Origin: Diplosphaera chodatii
Taxonomy: Eukaryota; Chlorophyta; Trebouxiophyceae; Prasiolales; Stichococcaceae
Direction of reading: 5' to 3'
DNA length: 64,000 nt
NCBI GenBank assembly: GCA_032358165.1
Contig: JAALGY010000014.1
Span: 124,001-188,000 of the forward strand
The notes beneath the pieces were generated by a model. It made no database searches. It was not told the DNA's origin and saw nothing but the letters and a program-made list of their open reading frames with translations. A program made the position numbers and the translations under genes. Shown here piece by piece: positions 1 through 10,200 of the stretch (positions are counted from its first letter, which is position 1; each line of letters begins with the position of its first letter).

Positions 1-1863
1 AGCGTGGAGATCTACCCCGTGGGTAAGGCAGTTGCCTTCGAACCTTCCAATACGACAACAGCTCTTCAGGTCACCAAGTGCCTGCGCAGCCCGCAAGAAC
101 CGAGGCAGTGAATGTGAGGGGCACATACACTTCTGCAGGTCGCAGCCGCATCAAGCTCAAGTCCACCGGCGAGGTGTTCACGCTGCGGCCGTGCAATGTG
201 AAGGCGCACAACGTCATTGTCGGCGGCGTGTGGTAAGCGTCTGCAACCGCCTGGAGCGTCGCTGTCAAAGCACGCTGTAAAATGGCACCACATAATTGCA
301 GGGATCGTCAGGTTGCTCTGCAGATCGTATGTGCGGGTGTATTCACCATCATGTGACACTGCAGGGTGGACAATGAGGGCGACTATGTGCTGGAGAACAC
401 CAACACAGGAGCCCGCGCCTCAATGTACTTCACGCCCTGCGGCTGGTTCAGCAGCGGACGCTACGAGGTGCCTAGCAACTCGCCCCGCCCTGAGCGTGGC
501 CAGCATCGCTGGGTAGACAAATGTGGCTGCCATTGAAATGAGCGTCATGTGTGTGGATCCAGGCTCTCTAGACATCAGCACACTGCTTGCAGGTGTCAGG
601 GCACATCTCAACGGCGGAGGGCAAAAAGGTGTTTGCGCTGGGCGGCAAATGGAACGAGTACCTCGATGCGCAGCGCTGCGATGAGGAGGGCAACCCGCTG
701 CCTGACGCCGAGAAGCTGCACCTCTGGAAGGTGCGCACCTGCCTGCAGGTGACCTCTGCTAGCGCTGCAATCATGCACCTGGGTGGAGGTAGCACATGAG
801 CCTCCACTTTCAAGCAACACACCGCGCCTCTGTGCGGCCACCGGAATGTGCTGTAGGCACACTGGCATAGGTCACAACAACGACATGACACGACACTGTG
901 CAATATGCCTGCAGGCTGCAGCAAAACCTGAGGGCGACAAGTATGGCTTCACGCACTTTGCGCGCAAGCTGAACAGCTCTGAAGGTGTCAACCCGCTGCC
1001 GTCAGACTCGCGCCGTCGGAAGGATCGCCATGCGCTACAGGTGTGCTGGGCATAGCGACAGAGTGTGCACGATTGCAAGGCCGTGATTGGCATAACCGGG
1101 TCGTGTTGCCGTGAGACATCCGTGCCACCAGACTGTACTCAAGATGGTCCAGGCACTAGGGTGTTTGGTGCATCAGAAGGGTTCAAGTCAACATGCAGTA
1201 AACCATCGTGTCTTGGTCTGCAGCTGGGCGACAACTCGGCGGCAGCAGCAGAGAAGGCAGCAGTGGAGGAGGTGCAGCGGGCTGAGAGGCGGGTGAGTCG
1301 TTGGTTCACATCGTCTCTGTCATGCCTCGCATGTTTCCGTCGCATAATTGTTTTGCAGCATTCGTCATCCAGGTTAGCCGAATTCGTGCATCCACCACGA
1401 CATATGAGACCAAATGGTGTGCAACACCAGGAGCGGGAACGGCGAGGTGACAAATGGGTGCCAAGATGGTTCCGCGCCACGCCTGAGGCCAAGGCGAGTT
1501 TGCTCTGTCAGATTTGATGTGCAGCCTGAGGACCCCGGTGCCACTGTCACGTTCAACATTAAGACGCTGCAGCACATTGAACAGGTGTTGTTGTCCACTG
1601 TGTTTAGGTCTTCGACCTGGAGTTCACAGCAGAGGAGTGCCCGCTGTGGGAGTTCACTGGCGAGGCTCTCGCTCGGCCGCCGGCCACTAAAGCGTCTGCC
1701 AGTACGTCTCTACCATTCCTTGCTGGCTCCGCTGCCTCCGCTGCCCCGACGAGTCGCACAGTAGCATCACAGAATGCTGAACTCCATTGACGTTGTTGCA
1801 ACTGCAGGCGAGGTTGCCGGAGAGGGCTTTGCACCATGGCAGTATCCGGAGCTGCACAAGTGA
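1..1863 (+). CDS. Oxysterol-binding protein-related protein (ORP), 5' partial
   Basis: The C-terminal part of the OSBP lipid-binding domain is spread over about eight exons. Family landmarks appear in order: EIYPVG at the window edge, NVIVGGVW (about 210-233), the CGWFSSGRYEV block (about 438-470), FALGGKWNEYLD (about 634-666), KYGFTHFARKLN (about 940-975), SDSRRRKDRHAL (about 1003-1038), RRGDKWVPRWF, and a last exon ending FAPWQYPELHK with TGA at 1861-1863. ORPs move sterols or phosphoinositides between membranes at contact sites. The lid and the sterol/PI4P signature lie upstream of the window, so the sub-type cannot be judged. The intron at 1494-1607 appears to use a GC donor (GCGAGT). A TGTAA element, the usual green-algal polyadenylation signal, occurs at about 2084. 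Family assignment is secure; individual exon edges are inferred. Confidence 0.88.
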
Positions 1864-2285
1864 TGCAGCTTCTTGACTGCCAACACCCAACAGTGCCCCT
1901 GCTTGGTGATAAGGTTGCAGTGCCCCTCCCCGTTCACTGCAGTGGGTTCGTAGAGCTCGCACAGCTGTTCTGAAGTGAGCTACACAATTGCTTGCGTCAG
2001 CGATTCTGCTTTCCTTGTGAGGAGTGTACCATACTATAGCTCACCAACAGTATCTGATTCAGCAGCAGACACAGCAACTTGGCTGTAAAGCCCCAGCCCT
2101 GTCCTGCCGCAGATGCCGCGGCAAGCTCCACAACAAATGCAACAACCTACATGGGACTCACGCGCAGGCAGCAGAGGGAGCTGATTGGCATTCCATTCTG
2201 ACATGGCTAATGCTAGTTTGCCGCAAAGCTAAGACCAGTTCGCCGCAAAGCTCCGACCATTTTTCAGGAAGTAACATCCTTCCCG
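1864..2285. other. Convergent intergenic/3' UTR region
   Basis: Space between the stop codons of the ORP gene (+) and the EF-hand gene (-). It should hold both 3' ends. It contains a 22-bp tandem duplication at 2215-2258 and a TGTAA at about 2084. No gene is seen. Confidence 0.6.
2215..2258. repeat. Imperfect 22-bp tandem duplication
   Basis: Two adjacent 22-nt units share the core CCGCAAAGCT and both end in GACC. They differ at about three positions. The repeat lies in the shared 3' region of two convergent genes. It has no evident function. Confidence 0.7.
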
Positions 2286-3221
2286 TCATGGGCTGATGCG
2301 AAAGTTGGAGACAAAATCCGGCGCATGCTGTAGTATGCTCTGGAAGTCCTGGAAGGTGAGGCCGTCAGCATCTGGATCCGCTTCCGATGCAATTCTGGCA
2401 AGCACCTGCGAGCAAGTGCAGAGTACCAGAACTCACCTGATCATGAGCAAGTGCATGATGCATAGACAGGTAGACGAAGCTCCGACCGACCACATACCTG
2501 GTTGACCTGGGCAGTACTCAGCACATCTGCTTCGTCCTCTGCCACATCCACTGCAACGCTAGCATCCACCGCAGGCGCTGCCACTGCCGATGGCTCACTT
2601 AGCAGCAGCTTGAGACCTTTATGTATGTCTGTCGTGCCCAGTAGATCATCACCTGTGACGAACCTCAACATACTGCTCAATGCACGTGTGGCAAGACTGA
2701 CACATACAGCCTGATGCTCAGCGTCTCTTCGACGAACACAGCGTTTGCGACTGGACAGCCTGATGTATTTGCGCACCGTCAAAGTCCCAGATGGCAAAGA
2801 GAAAGATGACCTTCACATCAAAGTTTGCTTGCGGGCTGAACACGGCAAAGAGCTCGAGGAAATACTTGAAGGTCAGCCTGCCGGTGCCGTCATCACTGAA
2901 CACCTCAGCGATACGGCCGGCGAAAGGGTTGTAAAGCAGCTCGTCAATGTTTCTAAGATCCTGCATTATGGAGCAGCACGCACTTTGACGCTGTGCTTGA
3001 GCAGTATCTCGGGGTTGCTGATAGCGGGGTGCACCGTCAGCAGTGAGCGATCTGGTTAGCGGTGCCGCGATGCTCCGCACCGCTCCTGAAATCGAGCCTG
3101 AACCGTCTGTATCCAGTGCACGGAAGCGCGTCCACAGCCGACCAAGCTCTCTGCTGGTGAAAGGTGTCTCGGCCTGCAACTCCTTCAGCAGCGCTTTCGG
3201 CAACTTGGCTGGCGCTTGCAT
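2286..3221 (-). CDS. EF-hand protein of the CIB/calcineurin-B type
   Basis: The start is the ATG at 3221 and the stop the TGA at 2286-2288. At least four exons can be joined. The N-terminal part contains a canonical EF-hand loop beginning DTDGSGSIS. The next exon (about 2795-2967) carries NPFAGRIAEVFSDDGTGRLT and then FAIWDFDG, matching the CIB/CnB core. A further exon (about 2504-2655) holds DDLLGTTDIHKGLKLLLSE followed by an acidic insert. The last exon has DPDADGLTFQDF and ends APDFVSNFRISP, which closely resembles the CIB tail. The family comprises small calcium sensors that dock on membrane or kinase partners. CIBs usually have a degenerate first EF-hand, whereas this one looks calcium-competent, so calcineurin B-like is the alternative. 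The partner cannot be inferred from the neighbours. Confidence 0.75.
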
Positions 3222-3493
3222 GCCTACATATATGTGGTAATGCTGCGTGCGATCTGTGAACTTGGAACGCCCCTTAGTTCGCCGCGTGTTGCGCAACAGC
3301 GGGGAGGTGCGCACATGGTGTTCCCGGATTCTCGGATGGGTACATCGAAAGGCAGCCTGCGGCAAGCCCCCGATCAAGCACAGTGAGTGACATTTTGCCA
3401 TCAGTGCGCTATTTGACCCACACCATATCGAAGTGTTATTGGTTGTGACTGAGCAATTCTGCTGTTCCTGCCTGGTGACACGGAGCAACAACG

Positions 3494-5230
3494 TCATTCC
3501 TGTTGGGCTGCTTGCTGCTTGGCCTCTGTGATGCCCACCCAGTCCCTCAGCCAGTTTGCCGGGATTTGCTCCCCTTTCTCCAGCATCTGATTGGCCAACA
3601 GTGCCCGGATGTACGAGTCTGGCACTGGCGGCCGCCGTGGCCGTTGTTGCTGCTGCTGTTGCGCTGGGTGCTGCTGCTGCTGCTGCTGTTGCTGCTGCTT
3701 GGGCTGCTTTGGCTTGGCTGGATCCCGCTGCCCAGCGTCTTGCTGCGTGTCCTTCTGTGGCTGCTGCTCTGCTGCTGTGTCCTTGCCCGCCTTTGGCGGC
3801 GGAGGAGCCTGTTTCTGCGAAGAACTCTGGGCTGGCTGCGTGCTGCCTTCGATGGCCGCTAGGACATCGCCCTGAGCCAGCAGAGACTAACCTGTTCAAA
3901 ATGTTCAGACGTCCAGCAATCTGCCAAGGTAGTGTACAAACCCAGGTATGCATGTCTGCCAGGTGATATCCCCCACGCCCTTCGTCAGGATCCTGTGTGT
4001 GCACCTTCGTGATGATGCCCCTGGGGCCGGTAGGCCGCACATCGTCGGCTGACAGGCCGGCTTTCTGCAGCAGCATGCGCGCAGCAGGGCCCATCACACC
4101 GCTCGCCTTTTGGCCCCCTGCTGGCTGGTCGTGCTGCTGCTGGCTGTCACCTGCAGCACGCAAGGCGTTGGCATTGGCAGTGCTCTTCCATCAGAACGAT
4201 GCGCGACGCCCACCCTGCAGCACCACTGCCTCCTGCCCAGCCCATCATCCCGAGTCAGACCACTGCTGACGCACAGTATGGCGCACCAGACCGCACACAC
4301 TGACCTGAGCTGGGCTCCTGGCTGCTCCCGGCTGCTGCCTCTTCTGACTGCTGTGCTGGTGCGCTGCTGCTGTCTGCCTGGTAGTCCTTGAAAGCGGCAA
4401 CATTATCCTCATCTTCCACCAGGATCAAGACAGGGGTACCGACGGGAATGTCCTGCAATGGATGCAAAAACGACACCGATGAGTGACATTGCATGCCACG
4501 CCTAGCCGGGTACCGAAATCTTTCATGAGTTACATTCGGCTCTGATCAAGCCTCCAGCCCACCTTTGAACCAGACTCCTTCAGCAGCTTAGCAACAAAAC
4601 CATCATCCTGGTTTTCCCATGCCATCGTGGCCTTGTCCGTCTCAACTTCGCACAGCACGTCGCCTGCTGTGACCTCATCGCCCTCTTTGACCTGCCAGCA
4701 GCACATTCACAATCACGGAGGATGGTGCCCGCACTTCAGACGGTACGATGCACCCAGGTGGGTATGCTGTCTACAAGTGCTACACTTGCAGGTCGTCAGG
4801 GCCATTACCTGCCATGATGCAATGTTGCCCTGTTCCATCGTTGGCGACAGGGCAGGCATGGTCAGCTCCTGCACCGTATGAGTGTCAGCGGTCAGATTGG
4901 CATGTGTAGTTCCAGTTGCAAGCTGTCTGCCGCTGGTGTCCGGCGCATATAACATCGAACTCACCATGTGAGGGGGCAGACTGCTCATCAACTTGGGGGA
5001 AGCTGCACATAGCGGCTCGTGCCATGCCTCCCTCGACAACAAGCCACCGCTAGATCTGCAGCCAGATGATGCGCATGTTAGGTTTGAGCGGGAGTGCACT
5101 GTGACACAGCATGACAAAACTCATCGTCTACAGGCGATGCGCTGCAATCAGACCTCTGTGCATATTGCCCGAACGCAACAGTGATGGCACGTAAGGATCC
5201 ACCAGCCGCTGGTCGAAGGAAGCCCAACAT
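3494..5230 (-). CDS. Lipoyl/E3-binding-domain protein of the PDH E2/protein X family, no catalytic core
   Basis: The start is the ATG at 5230 and the stop the TGA at 3494-3496. Order of parts: a basic presequence ([20 protein letters not shown]) typical of mitochondrial import; a lipoyl domain ([19 protein letters not shown], then [11 protein letters not shown], with lipoyl lysine in ETDKATM, then [17 protein letters not shown]); an acidic Ser/Gln linker; an E3-binding domain ([20 protein letters not shown], then GPRGII and [10 protein letters not shown]); a Gln/Pro/Lys-rich stretch; and a C-terminal segment with [11 protein letters not shown]. The acyltransferase domain of E2 (DFG and HRxxDG motifs) is absent, since the stop follows directly. 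This layout matches fungal protein X (Pdx1), which tethers E3 to the E2 core. A lipoylated scaffold of mitochondrial pyruvate dehydrogenase is therefore more likely than an active E2. Confidence 0.82.
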
Positions 5231-5646
5231 CAGGGGTGGATTTGCGATGAGATGTTGCGGCTGTTTACCTCGGATGCGGGACACAGCAATCAGCTCTGCA
5301 TGCTGCGTTGCGTAGGCGATGCCAGATTGATGCACTTGGGGGTTCGGATCAAGGGCGAGCCGGTGAGGATTTGGGCCGTGGGGCACCGACATGGATGCAG
5401 AAAGGCGACAGGACGCAGATGCCGCCCGTGCTGCTCTGCTGCATCAACGCGACCAAGCACTTACAATTTTTACAAGCATCAGTAAACGTTGATGCATGCT
5501 GCTGATGCTTTGCGAGATGGCGCGGCGTGGCGCTGGTCGTAGAGGCACCAGGGTAGCAGTCCTTTCGGACGTGTGCGGTCAGTTTTCGCGGGCAGCAGCC
5601 AGCCAAGCGACCTCGTAGCCGTGCTCAAGCGGCAATTGACGCCTTC
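5231..5646. promoter_or_regulatory. Divergent intergenic region upstream of the E2-like gene
   Basis: 416 bp upstream of the E2-like start (-), with a possible gene reading away on +. It should contain the E2-like promoter. No recognisable box could be picked out. Confidence 0.3.
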
Positions 5647-6442
5647 ATGTCCGTTGCCAGGCAGTTGCAGGTGGCTGGGCAGCAGTATGATGTGCAGGCC
5701 ACCCTGCACACCCACTGGACCGCGACGCTGCAAGCTGGCCTGCCTGCTGTCCTGCACGTCAACGACTGGTGGTGAGCTTTGCTTTGCAGCTTCATTTCTG
5801 ATGCCTCAGCCCATCGAGGCTAATACATATAGTGACAGGCGGCGCTGGGCTCCAGTCATCCGCTACCACCCACCTCCGCACGCAGCAATCAAGGGCCAGG
5901 CACACACCGTGCCCGCACACTGCCGCAAACGCTCTCACGCTCATGCATACCGCATGCCCGGACGCACCCACTTGGAGCGGGCGGTGCATGTCAAACTTTT
6001 ACATTTTGCTGGTCTGGGCATTGGTAAGCAGGGCAGCGGCAAGGCGGCAGGGGGGTGTCGGCCACTGGACAGACTTACCCACGTTTCAGCCTCACTGCCA
6101 CCCTGCCTGCTGCTCACTGCCTCATCGCACTTGGCGAGCTGATGGCAGGTTAGCCATCAGCAAGATTGCCGCCAGATGTCGTGGGCACCATGAACGACCT
6201 CTGACCAGTAGGAAGTGGCATGAGCATTCGCACCAGCTCTTTACACACTGTTCACGTGACAGTCGTTGGCCATTGGGACCGTTGTGTCTTTCACGAAGGC
6301 TACATCACAGTCATGTACCTGTATGCTGGAGCTGCTGCTTCATACGGCACTGATGCAGCAGTGTGCCATCGGTCACTTGGCTCCCAGTGTTGATGCTGTC
6401 ACAAGCTGGTGCCGCATCATTGCGACGCTTCTGTGGATGTGA
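5647..6442 (+). CDS. Possible small gene of unknown function
   Basis: Weakly supported. A coding-like exon runs to 5772 and contains MSVARQLQVAGQQYDVQATL followed by LPAVLHVNDWW just before a GTGAGC donor. A short stretch at about 6090-6144 reads LTATLPAAHCLIALGELMA before a GT. A final block at about 6305-6442 reads QQCAIGHLAPSVDAVTSW and ends ATLLWM with TGA at 6440-6442. I could not join these exons in one consistent frame, and no family is recognised. The ATG at 5647 is the first usable one in the first exon, but an upstream exon is possible. The exons may belong to different genes, or some may be chance open frames. Confidence 0.3.
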
Positions 6443-7252
6443 CGTGCTGACCTCGGTGTATCAGTGGTGTCTGGCGATGGACAGAAGTGCGCCTCTGCAG
6501 AGCTTTGGCTGACAACATAGATGCGGAGCCTGTGGGCTGCGCAGTATCTGGTCAGTCAAACACACGCAACATCATGCAAGTCCGGGAAGGCCGTGTATTT
6601 TACCAGCTCGCGATCGAGTGGCAGCATCCTTTTCAACGCACTGGCGGACAACATAGCATCAGTTTTGGCCTGCATCATCAGCTCCAGTTCAGCGCGGGTT
6701 CACACATCAGGGAGCCCGCCTCGGAAAGTACTGTATTGCCGTCAGCCTGATAGTTTGTTAGGACCGGCACCAGGTTTCAGCTACGACTGCAGAGATATAG
6801 TGCCTTCGTTCAAGGATGGTTGCAGCGGGACTGCTGCAGCAGACCTATCCCAGCGTGGTGCAGCTTCGGCTGACATAGATCCATGTGATACTGCCTGGGA
6901 AGGTCCCACTGTGTAGTAAGCAACTCATGCAGTTTGGCGGCACAATCGCCGGCACAAAATGTATAGCAAACCGCGAATTGCTGGGCGTCGTGGCAGCTGT
7001 GTCTCTTGTGTTGCGCATCCTTGCTGCAAGACGTTGCATTTGCTGGAAGACAGCGCAGATCATTTCCACAGGATGTTCTGTTGGCGCTGGGCTTGCCAGA
7101 GCTCAGGGTCTCGTGACTCTGCACTGCCAGCAGAGCCTGATATGCAGCTCTCAATCCATGATGCAGGAGCAGTCGGCGCATGCCAGCACTTGCGGTGCTA
7201 CAGGTGTTGACCGGAGGTGCGTGGTCATCCACTTGCAGGCTCCCTCTTGCGC
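6443..7252. other. No gene seen
   Basis: About 0.8 kb before the CPL-like gene. Both strands have open frames of 70-150 codons, but none resembles a known family or has convincing codon use. It probably holds the promoter and 5' UTR of the downstream phosphatase, and perhaps missed 5' exons. Confidence 0.4.
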
Positions 7253-10200
7253 ATGGACAGGGTATCAAGGCAACTCTGCACAATCAGTCCCGACCACAGC
7301 GCACGTGATGCTGTTGCAGGGCCTTGCTTGACTTTGGAGCCGAGCGCGTCTGGAGGACTTGACAGGTGGAGCTTGACTACACGACTACAACAGGGGATGG
7401 AGCTTTGCAGTTGCAGGATGTGCACAGCAGTTGTCGTACTCACATGCTGTCATGGCAGCAGTCTGCCACTGATCAACCAATGTATCATGTTGTTGCTGCA
7501 GTGAAGCAGCTTTGGCCGCAATCAGGTTACAGTGCAGCTCAGGCAACCAGGCGCTGGTGTGCCACCTGACAGACACATGCGACCTGCTGCTGGTCCCGCT
7601 GCCCGCCTCAGGTGCGTGTGGCTGGGCTGCCTGCGCGCTCAGCACATGCTATTTCTTCTGCCAGGATGACACCCTGCATACACAGATCGGGTCATGTTCA
7701 CTGCGCTGAGGTCATGACCTCCAGGACAAGCGGCTCCAGCTGCATTGCAGGTCTTGCGACTTGTGCATTTTGGGGGTACTGCGTGGGGAGTGGTGCTGTC
7801 GGGCTTGGGCATGCCCTGCTGGAAGCCAGCCGCCTGCCCATCGTGTTTGACCTCGACGAGACGCTGCTGGTCGCCTACTCCCTGCACACGCTGGACGTTC
7901 GCCTGGCCAAGCTGCGCGACAGCGGGTATTGGACATTCCCAAAGTTTTGCCCTGTCTTGCCACGTTGCTCGAATTTAGTGGCCAGTCGGCCCATGAGAAG
8001 GGTGCCATCGGGCTGTGACCCTGGCTTGGTGTGCATCGTTATGACATGCATGCCCCGTGCGGACTACCGACTGCACATGTTGCCCTTCGTCCGGCAGGCG
8101 GGACAGGGGTGCAGCTGCCGCCGAGGAGGCCGTAGGGCTGGCGCACGATCGTGACATGTTGCACCAGTTTGCAACCACCAACAGCGTCACAGTCTCCACT
8201 CCCGACGGCGGCGTGGAGACCGTCTTTGCCAGGTTTGCCCACCTTTCGCAGGCTGCTGCAGATGTCCCAGTCATCCAACCTACAGCGCACGCGCCCGTGC
8301 GGCCACCTCTACCAAGCAGCTGCAGGCTTGCTCACACTGCCACGCAAACAGCAAAGCATCCCAAGATGTGCGGCAGATCATGCGACTAAGCACAGCCCAC
8401 CAGACAAAGGTAGCGCCTGCAGGGTGCTATGACGGATGCGCAGCACCCACTGCTGCACCTTCAAAGCTGATGCTTGCAGCGCGGCCCAGCTTGTCATATC
8501 TCATTGATGTTCAGTACAGGGCCTCGATTTTCAAGGCTGCCAAAGGCATATCTGCATGGTCCATGTCTATGCAATCGGATCGGCAGATAGGGCACAAACA
8601 GTCCTGTGGGGCCTCGTGCTGAATTCGGCACTGCTGAGCAATGCCGAGGTCCCTGAGTCCCTGGGTGGCATGGAGCGATCCAGTGATGTGAACTCAGATG
8701 ACAGCTGGCTCTTGTCATTCGCTTTGCTAAGGGCTGCAGTGGCTGAGCAATGTTGGGTTCAGGCAGTGTCATCATCCGCACTTTGCCTTGCACAGCATGG
8801 AGCCTGTGAAGCCTGAGGGAGGTGGGCCGTCGATTATGCGGCCGGTGTTGCGGTTTCCGGAGCTGGGCCTCGTGTTCACCCGCATCGCGGCAGAGCGCCG
8901 GGAAACGTCCATGATCATGCACATACGGCCGGGGTGGACCAGCCTGCGGGATTACCTGCGGCCGCAGACAGACATGTCCACAGGGTACCTCTTTGAGTGG
9001 TACCTCTTCGATTGAGCACATCTGCACATGCTGAAGGGTGCATGCTCAGGTGTGCGGATGTACCAACAGGCGGCCCTTGCACCGTGCAGGCGTCCGCTGC
9101 TGAAGCAGCGGTTTGAGGTGTATGTCTGCACAGCAGCAGAGCGTGGGTATGCACTGGAGGCCTGGCGCATACTCGACCCCCAGGTAGTTTCCGAGGGACC
9201 TGGCACGGGGAGCTGCCTCTGTGAACCTGCTTTCATCAAGTGGAGTTTCCATTGACCTGTAAACACTGCACATGGTGCTGGCGTGTGACCGTGATGATGT
9301 CACAATGGCGACAGGCAGAGTTGATCCCACCTGAGCAGCAGCAGCAGAGGATCGTGTCGGGCAAACGGCGCAAGACACTGGGCGAGTGCCTGTCGGTCGG
9401 TAGCATACCAGATCGTTCGGCAGGTGAACACCATCATGTCGCTGTGACGCCTCCCTGTTGTGCCTGCAAGGCGTGGCTGACAGCAGCGCTGGTGCAGGCG
9501 CTGATGCAGTGCTGCGTGATCGCAGATGAGGCGGCTTGCCAGGAGCCCCTGGAGCAGGACCACCCGCTGTACAACTCGGAGCTGCCGCTGGCGGTGGTGC
9601 TGGACGACCGGCTGGAGGTGCGCCCGGGGCGGCCAGCTCCGCTTGACAGACTCTCCCCGGACACCCACCAGTTGTGGAGGTTCACTGGTCTGTTCCAACC
9701 GCACCAACACATTCCCTGACGCATACCCGAAATATGGGCATATGGGCAGACATATGGGCAGACGGTCGTCATCTGCGGGGCATGTCCACAGGTGTGGGAC
9801 AAGCGCGCGCAGGCGCAGGTGCTGCAGGTGGCGCCCTTTCTGCCCCGGCGCCCCCGCTCCGCCGCCGCCGCCTCCGCCCAGGAGATGGCCGCCGAGATGG
9901 AGCGCGTCCAGGTGCGGCGCCCCGCCACCCTGCATGTCGCAGCACAGTCCCGCAGCCCGACGACTGCGTGTCGCGGGATCCAGTGGCACACGCAATAGGT
10001 TGGTGGTCCACTGACACCCTGGGCAGGCAGCATGGCGACGTGTCGGCCACCGCGCTGCAGGGGGCGCTGCAGGACCTGCGGGCGCGGCTGTACTGGGGCT
10101 TCAACGAGGTGCTGACGCCGGATGTGCAGAGGCTGGCGGCGGCGTGCGCACGGCCGGGCGCCTCGCTGCACGCCCCCGCCACGCTGCTGCCCACCACGCC

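Noticed and set aside
5553..5582. Apparent 30-nt intron (and an 18-nt one at 5772-5789) that would join neighbouring open frames
   Set aside because: Far below the intron sizes seen elsewhere in the window. One join runs into a stop at once. Treated as chance GT...AG.
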